Of a DNA stretch of 22,072 nucleotides, positions 21,406 to 22,072 are shown piece by piece (positions within the stretch are counted from its first letter, which is position 1; every line of letters begins with the position of its first letter). Location: assembly GCA_034420775.1 (NCBI GenBank), contig DAOUKZ010000254.1, forward strand, positions 1-22,072, written 5' to 3'. Below the pieces are notes generated by a model. The model saw only the letters and a program-made list of their open reading frames with translations, ran no database searches and was not told the origin of the DNA. The translations under genes and the position numbers were made by a program. This DNA comes from DAOUKH01 sp034420775. GTDB taxonomy: Bacteria > Chloroflexota > Dehalococcoidia > SHYB01.

Positions 21406-21981
21406 CTATTCCTCGGGCGACACGGGCACGTTCACGACGCCACGGTCGGGGAGAAGCAGGGCGGCGACGGCGTCGTCCAGCGCCCGGTAGGCGATCTCGC
21501 GGACCTCGCCTTCCTTAAGCGTGTCGTAAGGGAAGGGGAGAATGACCTGGGGGAGGGCCGGCATCCCCCGTCCCTTCGCCGAGGCCGCCGCCAGGGCTTG
21601 GAAGGCCTTGGTGCTCACGGTCACCGTGGGGATGCCCTGCTTCTCGATCTCGATGCTGTCGTGGATACACCACGCGGTGCAGGAGCCTCAGTTGCCGAGG
21701 CCGTTGATCACGGCGTCGGCCTTGGCCGTCAGATCCTCCATCGCCTCCGGCGTGAGGGGGACCCCGATCTCGGTGAGCTTGGTGACCACGCCCTCAATCT
21801 CGTAGCGCTCGTAGAGCAACTCCTCGAACTGCTCCAGCGAGACGTTGAAGGACCACCACTGGTTGTTGATGACGCCGATGGTCTTGCCACGCAGGCTCGT
21901 CAGGCGCGGCGCCGCGGGCGTGCCGCCGGTCGGGGTCTCGGGCGTCGGCAACAGAAGCGACAAAGGCTGCTCGTCGGGCAT
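21406..21981 (-). CDS. UGSC-motif selenoprotein B (UGA = selenocysteine)
   Basis: One 191-aa protein is read through an in-frame TGA at 21688-21690 (codon 98). The motif is GLGN-U98-G-S-C101-T-A-W-C105-I-H-D. N-terminal SLRGKTIGV and the following ELLYER, and C-terminal GIP-x-V and F-x-x-LA, align with selenoprotein A on both sides of the TGA. The extra cysteine at A's position 107 is Trp here, so the shared set is U, C (+3) and C (+7). The start ATG at 21981 has AGGAGG 7 nt upstream, a strong site. The gene ends with a genuine TAG. It is the second visible gene of an operon running from the partial gene at the window edge through partner B to the FMN dehydrogenase. Redox function is inferred. 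Confidence 0.85.
21660..21674 (-). promoter_or_regulatory. Candidate bacterial SECIS hairpin for selenoprotein B
   Basis: A perfect 5-bp stem (CGUGG/CCACG) closes the loop UGUAU. The loop starts 18 nt after the UGA, the same distance and the same loop as in copy A. The loop-closing pair is G-C here and C-G in A. Confidence 0.7.
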
Positions 21982-22012
21982 CTCGTCCTCCTTTTGGGCC
22001 GTGGGCGGCGGG

Positions 22013-22072
22013 TTAGTAGCCGCCCTGGGTCTCGAAGATGCGGCGCGGGTTCTCGACCGTCATTTCTTCGAC
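22013..22072 (-). CDS. C-terminal end of a probable amidohydrolase/phosphotriesterase-like protein (truncated)
   Basis: Only 19 residues and the TAA stop (22013-22015) are visible. The segment MTVENPRRIFE resembles the ending of metal-dependent TIM-barrel hydrolases, where a V-x-NPRR-[IL]-[FL] motif closes the last helix in phosphotriesterase-like and amidohydrolase-2 proteins. The evidence is short and the call is tentative. It lies 31 bp upstream of selenoprotein B on the same strand, so it is likely part of the same operon. Confidence 0.4.
   Translation of the reverse strand, partial: VEEMTVENPRRIFETQGGY

Noticed and set aside
11916..21690. Genetic code with TGA = Trp
   Set aside because: TGG is used for Trp throughout, and TGA serves as a normal stop in other genes here (DM13, HicB, and the final stop of selenoprotein A).

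Overview
The window looks like a chromosomal segment of a GC-rich bacterium, most likely a Chloroflexota/Dehalococcoidia lineage of the SAR202 type. That placement is an inference from gene content: an F420/LLM flavoprotein, acyl-CoA dehydrogenase, EthD-like protein, split methylmalonyl-CoA mutase, DM13 protein, UGSC selenoproteins and many C/G-rich intergenic palindromes. There is no rRNA or other taxonomic marker to settle it.

Layout. 1-208: tail of an unidentified gene. 209-744: non-coding repeats. 745-835: tRNA-Ser(GCU). 930-5045 (+): miaB, nadA, nadB, with a perfect CRP-type palindrome touching the miaB start codon. 5046-5308: hairpin repeats between convergent genes. 5309-7446 (-): acyl-CoA dehydrogenase, a double EthD-like domain protein and a small conserved protein, probably one operon. 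7599-7810: remnant of an IS481-type insertion sequence plus a hairpin repeat. 7815-8759 (-): LLM/F420-dependent oxidoreductase. 8810-10897 (-): a DUF262/DUF1524 restriction-type defence gene with less GC-rich composition, a likely import. 10967-11828 (-): methylmalonyl-CoA epimerase and the B12-binding small subunit of a split mutase. 11916-12716 (-): membrane-anchored DM13 protein. 12717-13118: tandem hairpin repeats. 13119-16079 (+): MFS exporter, SDR oxidoreductase, cupin. 16076-17751 (-): first UGSC selenoprotein and its partner. 17799-19104 (-): orphan HicB-like gene and a DUF2806 gene, AT-richer. 19158-22072 (-): tail of a probable amidohydrolase/phosphotriesterase-like gene, second UGSC selenoprotein, its partner, and an FMN-dependent alpha-hydroxy-acid dehydrogenase.

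The main result is a duplicated two-gene module. In both copies the first gene is interrupted by an in-frame TGA in the motif U-G-S-C-T-x-x-C-x-H-D, so conventional gene calling splits each into two short fragments. Exactly 18 nt after each TGA lies a hairpin with the same UGUAU loop. The closing base pair of the loop is C-G in one copy and G-C in the other, a compensatory change that alters two amino acids. This supports selenocysteine insertion through a bacterial SECIS element. Each selenoprotein gene is followed at once (ATGA overlap, or a 5-nt gap) by a member of one uncharacterised ~350-aa family that shares the motifs TDGLPIVPPT and NAVMAGC. The function is unknown. UxxC redox chemistry distantly like the GrdB/PrdB subunits of selenium-dependent reductases is a reasonable hypothesis, and the flavin dehydrogenase in the second operon could be a redox or substrate-linked partner.

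The other genes are mostly core metabolism (NAD synthesis, tRNA modification, propionyl/methylmalonyl-CoA and acyl-CoA metabolism). Two patches of foreign-looking DNA (DUF262, and DUF2806 with HicB) are interspersed, and several families of intergenic palindromic repeats fill the gaps.
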